Below are positions 7,079-14,526 of a stretch of DNA of 54,003 bases, in pieces (position 1 is the first letter of the stretch; every line of letters begins with the position of its first letter). Below the pieces are notes generated by a model. That model was not told the origin of the DNA. It ran no database searches and was given only the letters and a program-made list of their open reading frames with translations. The translations under genes and the position numbers were made by a program. Source of the stretch: JASLCR01 sp964384345 (lineage in GTDB: Bacteria > Patescibacteriota > Saccharimonadia > Saccharimonadales > Saccharimonadaceae); the NCBI GenBank assembly GCA_964384345.1, contig CAYLKD010000007.1:1-54003 (forward strand). Reading direction: 5' to 3'.

Positions 7079-7660
7079 GTCGACCGATTGGAGAGTGATC
7101 ACGTGAAACGACATTCGTGATTGTACTGTCGCCAAACAGTACAATGCCCCCACCCCACCAACTACCGGAGTACGACACGCTGCACCCCGACCTTCCCAGG
7201 GCCGGAAATAAGTGAGGCTAATCTTTGAGAGACTCCGTGTCGCTCATGTAGCCGGTGTATGGACACTGCCTCACTCGCTTGTAAAGACGAATCATACCAA
7301 ACCGTGCAGCCGGTATTCGTAATGTGCATATTCCAGACTGTTTACCCTACGGGTGGGCAGGAGATTGCACAAGCTCAGTCTTTGGCAAGCTGAGCCCAAG
7401 TTAGCACTGGTGAGAAGCCATGTCACAGATACTTCGAGGAGTAGACTAGGGATCTACGCAGTTTAAACTCGATGATATCTGGGCTTCGTGACAGAGAAAA
7501 CATGACACATCGTCTCTCCCCTATCGTGGTAGTATGGCTGCATTTAATGAGCTATGCAGTTCCCACACAAGGGTACGGGTTGGCGGCTTGACACACCGCC
7601 ACCCACTCCCATGAAATTATTTACGTTAAAAAAACCCGCTACGATGTAGCGGGTTTTTTT
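7079..7660 (+). ncRNA. Large structured RNA gene of unassigned family (~580 nt)
   Basis: No credible ORF, a consensus promoter in front and a terminator behind. Stems visible by eye are: 7121-7129/7136-7144 (9 bp); 7173-7179/7236-7242 (7 bp) crossed by 7211-7218/7268-7275 (8 bp), which together make a pseudoknot; 7287-7298/7312-7320; 7373-7378/7390-7395; 7421-7426/7488-7493 enclosing 7427-7431/7476-7480, 7434-7438/7468-7472 and 7441-7445/7453-7457; 7538-7543/7554-7559; and 7577-7586/7596-7604. A long-range pairing of CCCACCC (7149-7155) with GGGTGGG (7351-7357) is possible. I looked for tmRNA, RNase P and SRP signatures and found none. Because the transcript is the only product of a strong promoter, a housekeeping or abundant regulatory role is likely. 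Confidence 0.65.
7628..7660. terminator. Bidirectional intrinsic terminator
   Basis: CCCGCTAC (7635-7642) pairs with GTAGCGGG (7646-7653), preceded by seven A and followed by seven T. It ends both the plus-strand RNA and the minus-strand ribosomal operon after rpsI. Confidence 0.9.
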
Positions 7661-7676
7661 AAAGAATGATACGAAA

Positions 7677-8075
7677 CTAACGTTTCGAGTACTGTTCTTT
7701 CTTTCGAGCAGAACGAAGACCATATTTCTTGCGTTCTTTTTCGCGTGGGTCGCGCTTTAGGAACTCTGCTTTCTTGAGCGTTGAGCGTAAGTCGCTGTGT
7801 TCAACGGTGATTGCTTTTGCAATCGCGAGTTTGATTGCATCGACTTGACCGCTGCTACCACCACCACTCACGCGGATAGTGATATCGAAGTCCTTTTGCT
7901 TGCCAACAAGAGCAAGTGGATCAGTGACTTCAGCAAGAAGTGCAACGTTACCATTCAAATACTCGGCTGCAGGCTTGTCGTTAATGGTGACAGTGCCTTT
8001 GCCTTTGTATAAACGAGCACGAGCGGTTGCTGCTTTTCGACGACCGAGGCCGTATGCGTATCGTGTTTCAGCCAT
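7677..8075 (-). CDS. rpsI: 30S ribosomal protein S9
   Basis: Small-subunit head protein whose C-terminal tail reaches the P-site tRNA. The conserved tail is intact: the protein ends in EQYSKR, matching the usual F/YSKR end. YAYGLGRRKAATARARLYKG at the N-terminus and VSGGGSSGQVDAIKLAIAKA in the centre are standard. Length 132. It is the last gene of the alpha-type operon, and its ATG overlaps the rplM stop (TAATG), the usual rplM-rpsI coupling. Confidence 0.97.
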   Translation of the reverse strand: MAETRYAYGLGRRKAATARARLYKGKGTVTINDKPAAEYLNGNVALLAEVTDPLALVGKQKDFDITIRVSGGGSSGQVDAIKLAIAKAITVEHSDLRSTLKKAEFLKRDPREKERKKYGLRSARKKEQYSKR

Positions 8076-8521
8076 TACTTTGCCTCTCCTTTGATAATAG
8101 TTACCTTCTCAGGAGTCTGTGCCGTGTGAGAATGCTCGCTGCCGGCAAATACTCGGAGTCGCTGCATGCGCTCAGGTGATAGCTTGTTTTTAGGAAGCAT
8201 CCCTTTGACCGCAGCTTCAATGATTCGCTCTGGAAATTTTTCACGTACCTCTTTAAGAGTTGCGTCTTTGATTCCGCCAGGAAATCCACTGTGTCGATAG
8301 TAGATCTTGCTTTCTTCTTTGTTGCCGGTGACTGGTACTTGAGCCGCATTGATAACAACAACGTAGTCGCCACCATCAATGTGTGCGGTGTAAGTAGGCT
8401 TGTACTTACCGATAAGATACTTACTGATTTCAGTCGCAAGACGTCCCAGTGGAAGGTCTTTTGCATCAATCAGAATCCAGCGGCGGGTAACTTCCGACGG
8501 TTTTTGTGAATACGTTTTCAT
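8075..8521 (-). CDS. rplM: 50S ribosomal protein L13
   Basis: Early-assembling large-subunit protein. It is recognised from RRWILIDAKDLPLGRLATEI, the GKYKPTY segment, and MLPKNKLSPERMQRLRVF near the C-terminus. Length 148, close to the E. coli 142. It lies two bases after rplQ and overlaps rpsI, so all three are probably cotranscribed with rpoA. In E. coli rplM-rpsI form a separate operon; here they are appended to the alpha operon. Confidence 0.97.
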   Translation of the reverse strand: MKTYSQKPSEVTRRWILIDAKDLPLGRLATEISKYLIGKYKPTYTAHIDGGDYVVVINAAQVPVTGNKEESKIYYRHSGFPGGIKDATLKEVREKFPERIIEAAVKGMLPKNKLSPERMQRLRVFAGSEHSHTAQTPEKVTIIKGEAK

Positions 8522-8523
8522 GA

Positions 8524-8925
8524 CTATGCCTCCACTTTCTTGAGTTCAGGCTTTGGAACGGCTTTTAGTTCATCAACAAAGCTGATTGTAGCCATTTCAG
8601 CGCCATCACCTTTTCGGATGCGGGTACGCTCGACACGTACGTGGCCCGAAGTTCGGCCACCAAGTTGTGGTGCAATCACGTCAACGAGTTTGAAGGCAGC
8701 ACCTTGTGTGCTAAGGCCTGCGATAACGCGTCGGCGGTTTGCGAGATCACCTTTTTTTGCTTTGGTGATGAGTTTTTCAATGTAGCGGACGAGCTCTTTG
8801 GCTTTTGGCAGCGTTGTTTCAATCTTTTCGTACTCAACAAGACTTGTAGCAAGTCCCTTGAGGAGTGCGCGTCGTTGATCACGTTCGCGTCCAAATTTAC
8901 GTCCTTTATATCCGTGTCTGTGCAT
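8524..8925 (-). CDS. rplQ: 50S ribosomal protein L17
   Basis: Large-subunit protein near the exit tunnel. The N-terminal MHRHGYKGRKFGRERDQRRA and the central KAKELVRYIEKLITKAKKGD are diagnostic. Length 133, with a short Lys/Pro/Glu-rich tail. It follows rpoA by three bases, conserving the rpsM-rpsK-rpsD-rpoA-rplQ order. Confidence 0.97.
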   Translation of the reverse strand: MHRHGYKGRKFGRERDQRRALLKGLATSLVEYEKIETTLPKAKELVRYIEKLITKAKKGDLANRRRVIAGLSTQGAAFKLVDVIAPQLGGRTSGHVRVERTRIRKGDGAEMATISFVDELKAVPKPELKKVEA

Positions 8926-8928
8926 AGA

Positions 8929-9852
8929 CTATAGCTCCAACTCTGCGAGTTTATCTTTCACCTCGTCAAGTGCCTTTGAGCCGAATCCTTTAAGTTCACG
9001 TAGGTCTTGCTCAGAGAGCGTGACAAGATCGTGGACGGTACGGATGTCGTTGTTGACAAGTGCGTTTGCAGTACGAGCGGTCAAGTTGAGCTCTTCGATA
9101 GGAGTATTCAACTCGCTGACATCTTCTTCGGCTTGTTGGCCAAGAGCTGGTGCAGCTTCAACAGTCGTGCTGCCTGAAAGTGCTGTGTATTGATTTACCA
9201 AGATTGCTGCAGCTTCTTCGAATGCTTCTTTTGGTGAAAGAACACCATTGGTTTCGATCGTAAGCTTGAGTTGGTCTAGGTTAGTTTCACGGCCGACACG
9301 AGTAGCGTCGACTTTGTAGCGTACGCGCAGCACTGGACTAAAGACTGCGTCGAGCGCAATCATGTCGCTGTGGATGCGCTCTGAACTTGAGTCCTCGATC
9401 GTGCGATAGCCACGGCCAGCTTCTGCAACAAGATCCATAACAAGTGATGTTTTTGGATCATCGATTGTTGCAATAACTTGCTCTGGGTTTACAATCTCAA
9501 CATCACCTGATGCTTTGATATCTCCAGCAGTGACTGTTCCGGCACCTTTTTTCTCGAGGCGTAGCTCAATTGGCTCGTCAGTGTGAACGCGTAGGTGCAC
9601 ATTTTTGAGGTTGAGCATGATGTCAACTACATCTTCTTTTACACCTTTGACGGTCGTAAATTCGTGTGTTGCACCTTCAACACGGAATGCAACGAGTGCG
9701 CCACCACGGATGCTTGAAAGCAACACGCGACGGAGGCTGTTACCTAGTGTGTTGCCGTAGCCGGCTTGCATTGGTTCGATTACAAACGTCGCGCTTGTCT
9801 TCGTCAACTCCTCGACTTTAGCGAGTGCGGGATTGTGAACTAAATTTGCCAT
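8929..9852 (-). CDS. rpoA: DNA-directed RNA polymerase subunit alpha
   Basis: Forms the alpha dimer that nucleates RNA polymerase assembly and contacts promoter UP elements. The N-terminal domain (about residues 1-222) holds the dimerisation motif GNSLRRVLLSS at 37-47. An acidic linker follows, then the C-terminal domain (about 250-307) with LTARTANAL, in which Arg260 corresponds to E. coli Arg265 that binds UP-element DNA, and LRELKGFGSKALDEVKDKL. Length 307, slightly short. DNA-contacting residues look intact, so upstream-element regulation should work here. Confidence 0.97.
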   Translation of the reverse strand: MANLVHNPALAKVEELTKTSATFVIEPMQAGYGNTLGNSLRRVLLSSIRGGALVAFRVEGATHEFTTVKGVKEDVVDIMLNLKNVHLRVHTDEPIELRLEKKGAGTVTAGDIKASGDVEIVNPEQVIATIDDPKTSLVMDLVAEAGRGYRTIEDSSSERIHSDMIALDAVFSPVLRVRYKVDATRVGRETNLDQLKLTIETNGVLSPKEAFEEAAAILVNQYTALSGSTTVEAAPALGQQAEEDVSELNTPIEELNLTARTANALVNNDIRTVHDLVTLSEQDLRELKGFGSKALDEVKDKLAELEL

Positions 9853-9873
9853 TTTACTTTTCTCCCTTATAGA

Positions 9874-10491
9874 TTAGCGTGAGTAGTACTCGACGATTAA
9901 TTGTTCATTGATGTCAGCTTCAGCTTCTTCGCGTTTTGGCAGTCCGGTAACGCTGATTGTCATCTTTTTTGGATCGCTCTTGAACCAACTTTGTGGCCCT
10001 TGGATTGAAGTACCCATTATTTCAGCCATAGCGCTGAAGTAACCGTTTTTGGCGCTTTTTGGGCGAACAGTTATTTCATCACCTTCTTTAAGGCGGATTG
10101 ATGGGATGTCGACGCGGCGACCATTGAGCATAAAGTTGCCGTGTGAAACGAGCTGACGAGCACCGCGGCGTGAGACGGCGAAGCCTGCGCGGTAAATAGC
10201 GTTGTCAAGACGTTGCTCGAGCATCTGAAGCAGGTTTTCACCTGCAAGTCCTGGTCGGCGAGTTGCCTCGTCCATGAGCTTCGCAAATTGTTTTTCGAGT
10301 AGTCCGTAGGTACGGCGTACTTTTTGCTTTTCACGGAGCTGCTTTGCGTATAGGCTTTGTTTGCCCATACGGCCACCAGAGTGTTGACCAGGAATACCTG
10401 GTTTTTTTACAAGGATCTTGTGGGCTTTTGGATGAAGCGCGTAGCCTTCTCGGCGACTTTGCTTAACAATCGGTGAAGTATCACGTGCCAT
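9874..10491 (-). CDS. rpsD: 30S ribosomal protein S4
   Basis: Primary 16S rRNA-binding protein that starts small-subunit body assembly and helps decoding fidelity. It has an N-terminal basic region, an S4 domain with LEQRLDNAIYRAGFAVSRRGARQLVSHG around residues 88-115, and the closing EQLIVEYYSR. Length 205. The N-terminal zinc-binding cysteines of some bacteria are absent, as in E. coli. It lies between rpsK and rpoA, as in the standard alpha operon. Confidence 0.97.
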   Translation of the reverse strand: MARDTSPIVKQSRREGYALHPKAHKILVKKPGIPGQHSGGRMGKQSLYAKQLREKQKVRRTYGLLEKQFAKLMDEATRRPGLAGENLLQMLEQRLDNAIYRAGFAVSRRGARQLVSHGNFMLNGRRVDIPSIRLKEGDEITVRPKSAKNGYFSAMAEIMGTSIQGPQSWFKSDPKKMTISVTGLPKREEAEADINEQLIVEYYSR

Positions 10492-10494
10492 ATA

Positions 10495-10902
10495 CTAGAC
10501 CCTCCTTGCCTTTCGTGGACGAGTGCCGCCATGAGGAACACCAGTCACATCTTTGATAGATTCTACTTGCATGTCGTAGTTTGAAATTGCGCGAATTCCA
10601 GAGTCACGGCCAAGACCGACACCCTTTACGAACACATCGACGGCTTTCATGCCGTAGAGTGTTTTTGCAAGTTCTGCTGCTTTTTCGGCAGCAACTTGCG
10701 CAGCATATGCTGTACCTTTTTTGCTTCCACGGAAGCCACATGCACCAGCACTAGAAAAGCACAGTACTGCACCTTTTTTGTCGGTAAACGTGATAATTGT
10801 GTTGTTGAAGCTTGCCTGGATGTGCATTTGCCCGGCTGGGACTGCACGTCGCTGCTTCTTGCGCGGCGTAGATTTTGGAGCCGCTTTGGTTGATTCAGCC
10901 AT
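10495..10902 (-). CDS. rpsK: 30S ribosomal protein S11
   Basis: Platform protein of the small subunit, contacting mRNA near the E site. Conserved segments are IQASFNNTIITFTDKKG, SSAGACGFRGSKKGTAYAAQ and the C-terminal DVTGVPHGGTRPRKARRV. Length 135, with a basic 20-residue N-terminal extension. It is three bases upstream of rpsD in the same transcript. Confidence 0.97.
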   Translation of the reverse strand: MAESTKAAPKSTPRKKQRRAVPAGQMHIQASFNNTIITFTDKKGAVLCFSSAGACGFRGSKKGTAYAAQVAAEKAAELAKTLYGMKAVDVFVKGVGLGRDSGIRAISNYDMQVESIKDVTGVPHGGTRPRKARRV

Positions 10903-10920
10903 ATAAATATCGGTCCTTTC

Positions 10921-11307
10921 CTACGTCTTAGTTGCCGCTTTAGGTTGTGCACCACCGATGGCAACAGCTTTACCCTTACGAGTTCGTGCGTTCGTACGAG
11001 TACGTTGGCCATTTACCGGGAGACCTGCCTTGTGGCGAAGACCACGGTAGGCATTGATGTCTTTAAGGCGCTTGATATTATTTGTTACGAGACGTTGGAG
11101 ATCACCTTCGGTCGTATAATCTTTGTCGATTATCTCGCGAAGTTTTTGTTCTTCAGCCTCGGTGAGATTTTTCACCCGAGTGGTCGGCTCGATATTAGCC
11201 GCCGCAAGGATGTCTCGAGAGTGCTTTTTGCCGATGCCGTATATGTACGTCAACGCAATGTGCACTTGCTTTTCTGCGGGTATAGTTACCCCAGAGATTC
11301 GAGCCAT
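10921..11307 (-). CDS. rpsM: 30S ribosomal protein S13
   Basis: Head protein that forms intersubunit bridges and touches the P-site tRNA. Diagnostic segments are ARISGVTIPAEKQVHIALTYIYGIG at the N-terminus and YRGLRHKAGLPVNGQRTRTNARTRKG near the C-terminus. Length 128, with an Ala/Lys-rich end slightly longer than usual. It starts two bases after rpmJ. Confidence 0.97.
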   Translation of the reverse strand: MARISGVTIPAEKQVHIALTYIYGIGKKHSRDILAAANIEPTTRVKNLTEAEEQKLREIIDKDYTTEGDLQRLVTNNIKRLKDINAYRGLRHKAGLPVNGQRTRTNARTRKGKAVAIGGAQPKAATKT

Positions 11308-11309
11308 GC

Positions 11310-11426
11310 TTAACCCTGCCTTTGCTTATTCTTAGGTTTTTTCTTGTTGATAACGCGCAGTATGCCTTTTCGGCGTACTAACTGGTCATCAGGACTGATT
11401 TTTTTTACGCTCGCACGAACTTTCAT
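11310..11426 (-). CDS. rpmJ: 50S ribosomal protein L36 (cysteine-free form)
   Basis: Very short basic protein of 38 residues, beginning MKVRASVKKISPDDQLVRRK and ending in KNKQRQG. The ends match L36, but the zinc ligands of the common form (Cys-x2-Cys...Cys...His) are replaced, giving the zinc-independent version. It lies between infA and rpsM, the standard position, two bases before rpsM. Confidence 0.92.
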   Translation of the reverse strand: MKVRASVKKISPDDQLVRRKGILRVINKKKPKNKQRQG

Positions 11427-11466
11427 GAGCCTACTAAAAATCCTTTCCTTTAGAATTTAATTGATA

Positions 11467-11721
11467 TTATCTGCCGTTCGACTGTGTCGGACGTTCGTCT
11501 CGCAGTCGGAAGCTGATTCGTCCCTTCGTAAGATCGTAGGGTGTCATCTCAACTTCGACCTTATCGCCTGGTACTAAACGGATGTAATGCTTGCGCATTT
11601 TGCCGCTAATATGAGCGATAATACTATGGCCGCCATTTTCAAGTTCAACCCGGAATTGAGTATTAGGCAGTGCTTCCACTACCGTTCCTTGCATCTTGAT
11701 TACTTCCTTTTGTCCAGCCAT
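11467..11721 (-). CDS. infA: Translation initiation factor IF-1
   Basis: S1-like OB-fold factor that occupies the A site during initiation. It shows VIKMQGTVVEALPNTQFRVE, the GKMRKHYIRLVPGDKVEVEM core and YDLTKGRISFR. Length 84, with a slightly extended C-terminus versus the usual 71-72. First gene of the infA-rpmJ-rpsM-rpsK-rpsD-rpoA-rplQ-rplM-rpsI run, with its own promoter about 110 bases upstream. Confidence 0.97.
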   Translation of the reverse strand: MAGQKEVIKMQGTVVEALPNTQFRVELENGGHSIIAHISGKMRKHYIRLVPGDKVEVEMTPYDLTKGRISFRLRDERPTQSNGR

Positions 11722-11835
11722 AAGTTACAGTAGTAGATTATACATGAAATATGTCTCGTCGTAAACCCATATAGGGAATAATCTTCACGATATCTGCTTC
11801 ATTATGACAATGCCGTGAAAAGTGTAGTTGGATCT

Positions 11836-11863
11836 ATTGTAGCTGAATGTGACGCTTCGTCAA
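11836..11863 (-). promoter_or_regulatory. Promoter of the infA-rpsM-rpoA operon
   Basis: On the minus strand, TTGACG (11863-11858), 16 bp, TACAAT (11841-11836). The -35 lies in a small inverted repeat TGACGcttCGTCA (11850-11862) shared with a plus-strand promoter, so one regulator could control both directions. Confidence 0.65.
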
Positions 11864-11877
11864 GAAGCCAATATAAA
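11849..11877 (+). promoter_or_regulatory. Divergent promoter of a structured RNA
   Basis: GTGACG (11849-11854), 17 bp, TATAAA (11872-11877). It is back to back with the infA promoter, the two -35 boxes being three bases apart. The -35 matches the consensus at only four positions. Confidence 0.45.
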
Positions 11878-11883
11878 CAAAAA

Positions 11884-12260
11884 GATGCACGTACGTGCAA
11901 CTAGAGCAGTCAAATGTTCTATCGTGTGGTGGGGCTGGCTGCGTCGGCAGCCCCACCACACTTACCGAGCCAGGGTGATCCGTGAGCGTACTTAAGCATC
12001 TCGGATGGGCAGCGTACTCGGCATATGCCCGTTGTTGTTTCACCGCCAGAACCGGCGGATCTTTTTTGTGGACGCTATGTACGCCGTAGCGTGTAGCCGC
12101 GTCCAGATGCGCACGAATGGGGCTCATGCAGCCCTGTGCGGATCGAGTCGCTACGAGCCCAGCGACTTTTGGGTGAAATGATCGATGAGTGGTTTGATGA
12201 GTTGCAAGCCCGGGTTAGACTTCATCAAACATCATCTTACTAGGGCTATCAACCACTAGA
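11884..12260 (+). ncRNA. Structured noncoding region between the sortase gene and infA
   Basis: About 560 bases (11722-12281) separate infA from the sortase gene and contain no credible ORF. Stems are: the palindrome TGCACGTACGTGCA near 11886; 11924-11937/11948-11961 (14 perfect pairs); 12043-12047/12054-12058 followed by TTTTTT; 12069-12075/12099-12105; 12110-12114/12136-12140 enclosing 12119-12124/12130-12135; 12146-12152/12161-12167; and 12192-12201/12221-12230. The imperfect pairs (12119/12135 and 12201/12221) are G.U only on the plus strand, agreeing with the divergent plus promoter. It may be one RNA of about 380 nt, or one of about 185 nt ending at 12067 plus further elements. It does not match tmRNA, RNase P or SRP signatures that I know. 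Confidence 0.5.
12043..12067 (+). terminator. Possible intrinsic terminator
   Basis: CCGCC (12043-12047) pairs with GGCGG (12054-12058) and is followed by ATC and six T. It would end a plus-strand RNA of about 185 nt starting near 11884. Confidence 0.5.
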
Positions 12261-12281
12261 CCAACAGTTTCCCGTTAGTTT

Positions 12282-12992
12282 TTACAATATATCATTTACG
12301 CGCACGGCACGCAACATAATTCTGCGGTCATATTGTTTAATCGATGGCACGTAGTTGCCATCGCAAGTAATAAGGCTAAGTCCTTCCTTTGATGGGTCTG
12401 AGGACTGCATTAGCTCCTGCATGCCAGTTTTGTTGACATCATTGAGTGACATGCTTTTGTTTGATGTAACACTATAGGTATACTTTTTGCCATCACCCCG
12501 CTCTACTGTTATTAAGTCACCGCTGCTGAGCTTATTAAGTCCTGCAAAAACTCCATCACGAGTAATGCCACCATTGTGTGCATCGATCATGACCGCGCCG
12601 AAGCCAGCCCCTGGTGTTGCGCTTTGAGTGTACCAGGCAGCATCATTGATATTTGCTGGTGTTTTAAGGATATTATTGGCATCTAGTCCGACTGGGAATA
12701 TCCGTACATTATAAATGCCTAGCTTGTCGATACTGATGTAGCGCGGATGTGTAGCTGGGACATTATAGGCTGCCGTCTGTTCTTTGGTAACCGGCGTCTC
12801 GTCAACACGTGGATCGGCTTCCATGGCTCTGACACGTATCGCAGGGGGCATTTCACCCGTCTTGTACCATCTAAGCGCATAGAAACCACTGGCTGCTAAG
12901 ACTGCAGCAAGCAAAAGACAGAGGATTCCAAGCGTAAGTTGTATGCGAGCGCGTGTGCGATTGAGCGTAAGTCCGTATCCACCTGCAGACAT
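12282..12992 (-). CDS. Sortase-family transpeptidase
   Basis: Membrane-anchored cysteine transpeptidase that would cleave a sorting signal and attach surface proteins. One N-terminal TM helix (about residues 19-41, LTLGILCLLLAAVLAASGFY) precedes an extracellular sortase domain with all three catalytic features: His in VMIDAHNGG, Cys in LSLITCDG and Arg in QYDRRIMLRA. The start at 12990-12992 has AAAGGAT upstream and avoids overlap with secY. Length 236. It occupies the place where adk and map usually sit after secY. The class (D, E or F-like) cannot be fixed by eye. Confidence 0.85.
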   Translation of the reverse strand: MSAGGYGLTLNRTRARIQLTLGILCLLLAAVLAASGFYALRWYKTGEMPPAIRVRAMEADPRVDETPVTKEQTAAYNVPATHPRYISIDKLGIYNVRIFPVGLDANNILKTPANINDAAWYTQSATPGAGFGAVMIDAHNGGITRDGVFAGLNKLSSGDLITVERGDGKKYTYSVTSNKSMSLNDVNKTGMQELMQSSDPSKEGLSLITCDGNYVPSIKQYDRRIMLRAVRVNDIL

Positions 12993-13020
12993 TGTTTGAT
13001 CCTTTTTGTTATCGGTTTGT

Positions 13021-14433
13021 TTATTTGTAGTCGTCGTAGGTGACCATGAGGGCACGTGAGTTGATCTGGCGGAGTGCTTCTAGGGCTACCGATACCACGA
13101 TCAGTACTCCTGTACCACCTATTGCCAAGTTGCTGTTTTGGACGCCAGCGATATTATATAGTGCATATTCTGCAATGTATGGCAGGACGGCAATAATTCC
13201 AAGTACCAACGATCCGAAGAGAATGAGTCGGTTCATTGTTCGAGAGAGATATTTTTCAGTTTGCAGACCAGGACGTACGCCTTCGACGAACCCACCTTGT
13301 TTTTGAAGGTTTTCAGCAATCTCATTGCTATTAAATACGATTCCGGTATAAAAGTAGGTGAAGGCAATTACAAGGATGAAGTACAATCCAGGATAAATAA
13401 ACGCTTCCCAAGTTGCACCAGTAAATTGTCCTGGGTTTGGTGTTTTGAACCACGTCACAAGATTGGTTGCGACATCTGCATAAGCAGGGTTGTTTGTGGC
13501 TTTAAGTACTTGGCCCACAAATGCAGGAAGGCTTAAGAATGCAACAGCGAAGATCACTGGAATTACACCTGCTGCAATCATTTTCATAGGTAAAATACTT
13601 TTCACGCCGCCATAGCTTGAGTTACCTTGGACGCGCTTGGCATAATTAATTGTCACTACCCTTTGCGCTTCATTGACCTTAACAAGGAAGTAGAGGACCG
13701 CGAGTGCAACTATTCCAAGGACTAAGAATATCCAAAAAGCTGAGGCGTTAATCGGCAATGTAAACCAACCAAAGACACTCAGTGCACCTTGAGAGGTATC
13801 AGTGATACTGGTAATGAAGAACTGACCAAACGACGGAATCTGGCTGACGATACCGGCAAAGATCAAAAGGCTCAAACCATTTCCGACACCTTGCTCGGTC
13901 ATGATTTCACCGAGCCACATCAGTAGCACTGAGCCAGCGGTCATTGCTCCGACAGCGACGATCCATTCGATTGGCGTCGGTGCTGCAAGTACGGTCGAGT
14001 TACCGGCCAGTACTGTTTGACGAAGAATGTAGATGAATGCGATTGACTGGACGATAGCGAGGGGTACGGTGATGACACGTGTCCACTGTTGTATCTTGCG
14101 ACGGCCAGATTCACCATCTTTATGGAGTTCTTCGAGCTTTGGGATAGCTTTTGTCAAAAGTTGGGTAATCACGCTGGCGGTAATGAATGGGCTCAGTCCA
14201 ACCAGAACGATTGAGAAACTTGCCAGTGCACCTCCAGAGAGGAGATTGAGGAAGCCACCAAAATCTGTGCCGCTAACAACGCTATTGACGACTTCTTTAA
14301 GTTGCGTTGGATCTGCGAGCGGTACCGGAATGTGCGCCAGGAAGCGATAGACCACAACAAGTCCAAGGACGACTAAAATGCGTCGGCGCATATCGCTGTT
14401 TTTAAGTGATTTTCCGATTGTTTTCCAGTTCAT
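13021..14433 (-). CDS. secY: Preprotein translocase subunit SecY
   Basis: Channel subunit of the SecYEG translocon in the cytoplasmic membrane. Ten hydrophobic helices can be traced across 470 residues. Typical segments are DMRRRILVVLGLVVVYRFLA, FSIVLVGLSPFITASVITQLL, LLMWLGEIMTEQGVGNGLSL and the cytosolic loop PGLQTEKYLSRTMNRLIL. It follows rplO after a 93-base spacer with a long hairpin and precedes the sortase gene, whose substrates it would export. Confidence 0.96.
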   Translation of the reverse strand: MNWKTIGKSLKNSDMRRRILVVLGLVVVYRFLAHIPVPLADPTQLKEVVNSVVSGTDFGGFLNLLSGGALASFSIVLVGLSPFITASVITQLLTKAIPKLEELHKDGESGRRKIQQWTRVITVPLAIVQSIAFIYILRQTVLAGNSTVLAAPTPIEWIVAVGAMTAGSVLLMWLGEIMTEQGVGNGLSLLIFAGIVSQIPSFGQFFITSITDTSQGALSVFGWFTLPINASAFWIFLVLGIVALAVLYFLVKVNEAQRVVTINYAKRVQGNSSYGGVKSILPMKMIAAGVIPVIFAVAFLSLPAFVGQVLKATNNPAYADVATNLVTWFKTPNPGQFTGATWEAFIYPGLYFILVIAFTYFYTGIVFNSNEIAENLQKQGGFVEGVRPGLQTEKYLSRTMNRLILFGSLVLGIIAVLPYIAEYALYNIAGVQNSNLAIGGTGVLIVVSVALEALRQINSRALMVTYDDYK

Positions 14434-14476
14434 GTATTCCCCCGTAAGTAGTTAGCAAAGGCGCTTCTCGGGCCTA

Positions 14477-14520
14477 GTCCGTAGTAGTACTACCAAGTAG
14501 TATACTACGGCTATAGGACT
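14477..14520. promoter_or_regulatory. Long hairpin between rplO and secY
   Basis: AGTCC and GGACT form an outer stem, and CCGTAGTAgTACTA with TAGTAtACTACGG an inner stem of about 13 pairs with a small bulge, loop CCAAG. There is no following U-tract, so a role in mRNA processing or stability, or in lowering secY expression relative to the ribosomal genes, is more likely than termination. Confidence 0.55.
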
Positions 14521-14526
14521 GACAAA

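Noticed and set aside
7079..7660. tmRNA, RNase P RNA or SRP RNA as identity of the large RNA
   Set aside because: No GGTTCGA-type T-arm or tag frame for tmRNA, no GAGGAAAGTCC or ACAGAA-CCGGC P4 strands for RNase P, and the CCGGAA segment near 7202 cannot close an SRP GGAA loop with its neighbours.
11834..12127. 97-aa minus-strand ORF in the noncoding stretch
   Set aside because: It spans the 14-bp hairpin and both divergent promoters, has no ribosome site, and the composition is unlike neighbouring proteins.
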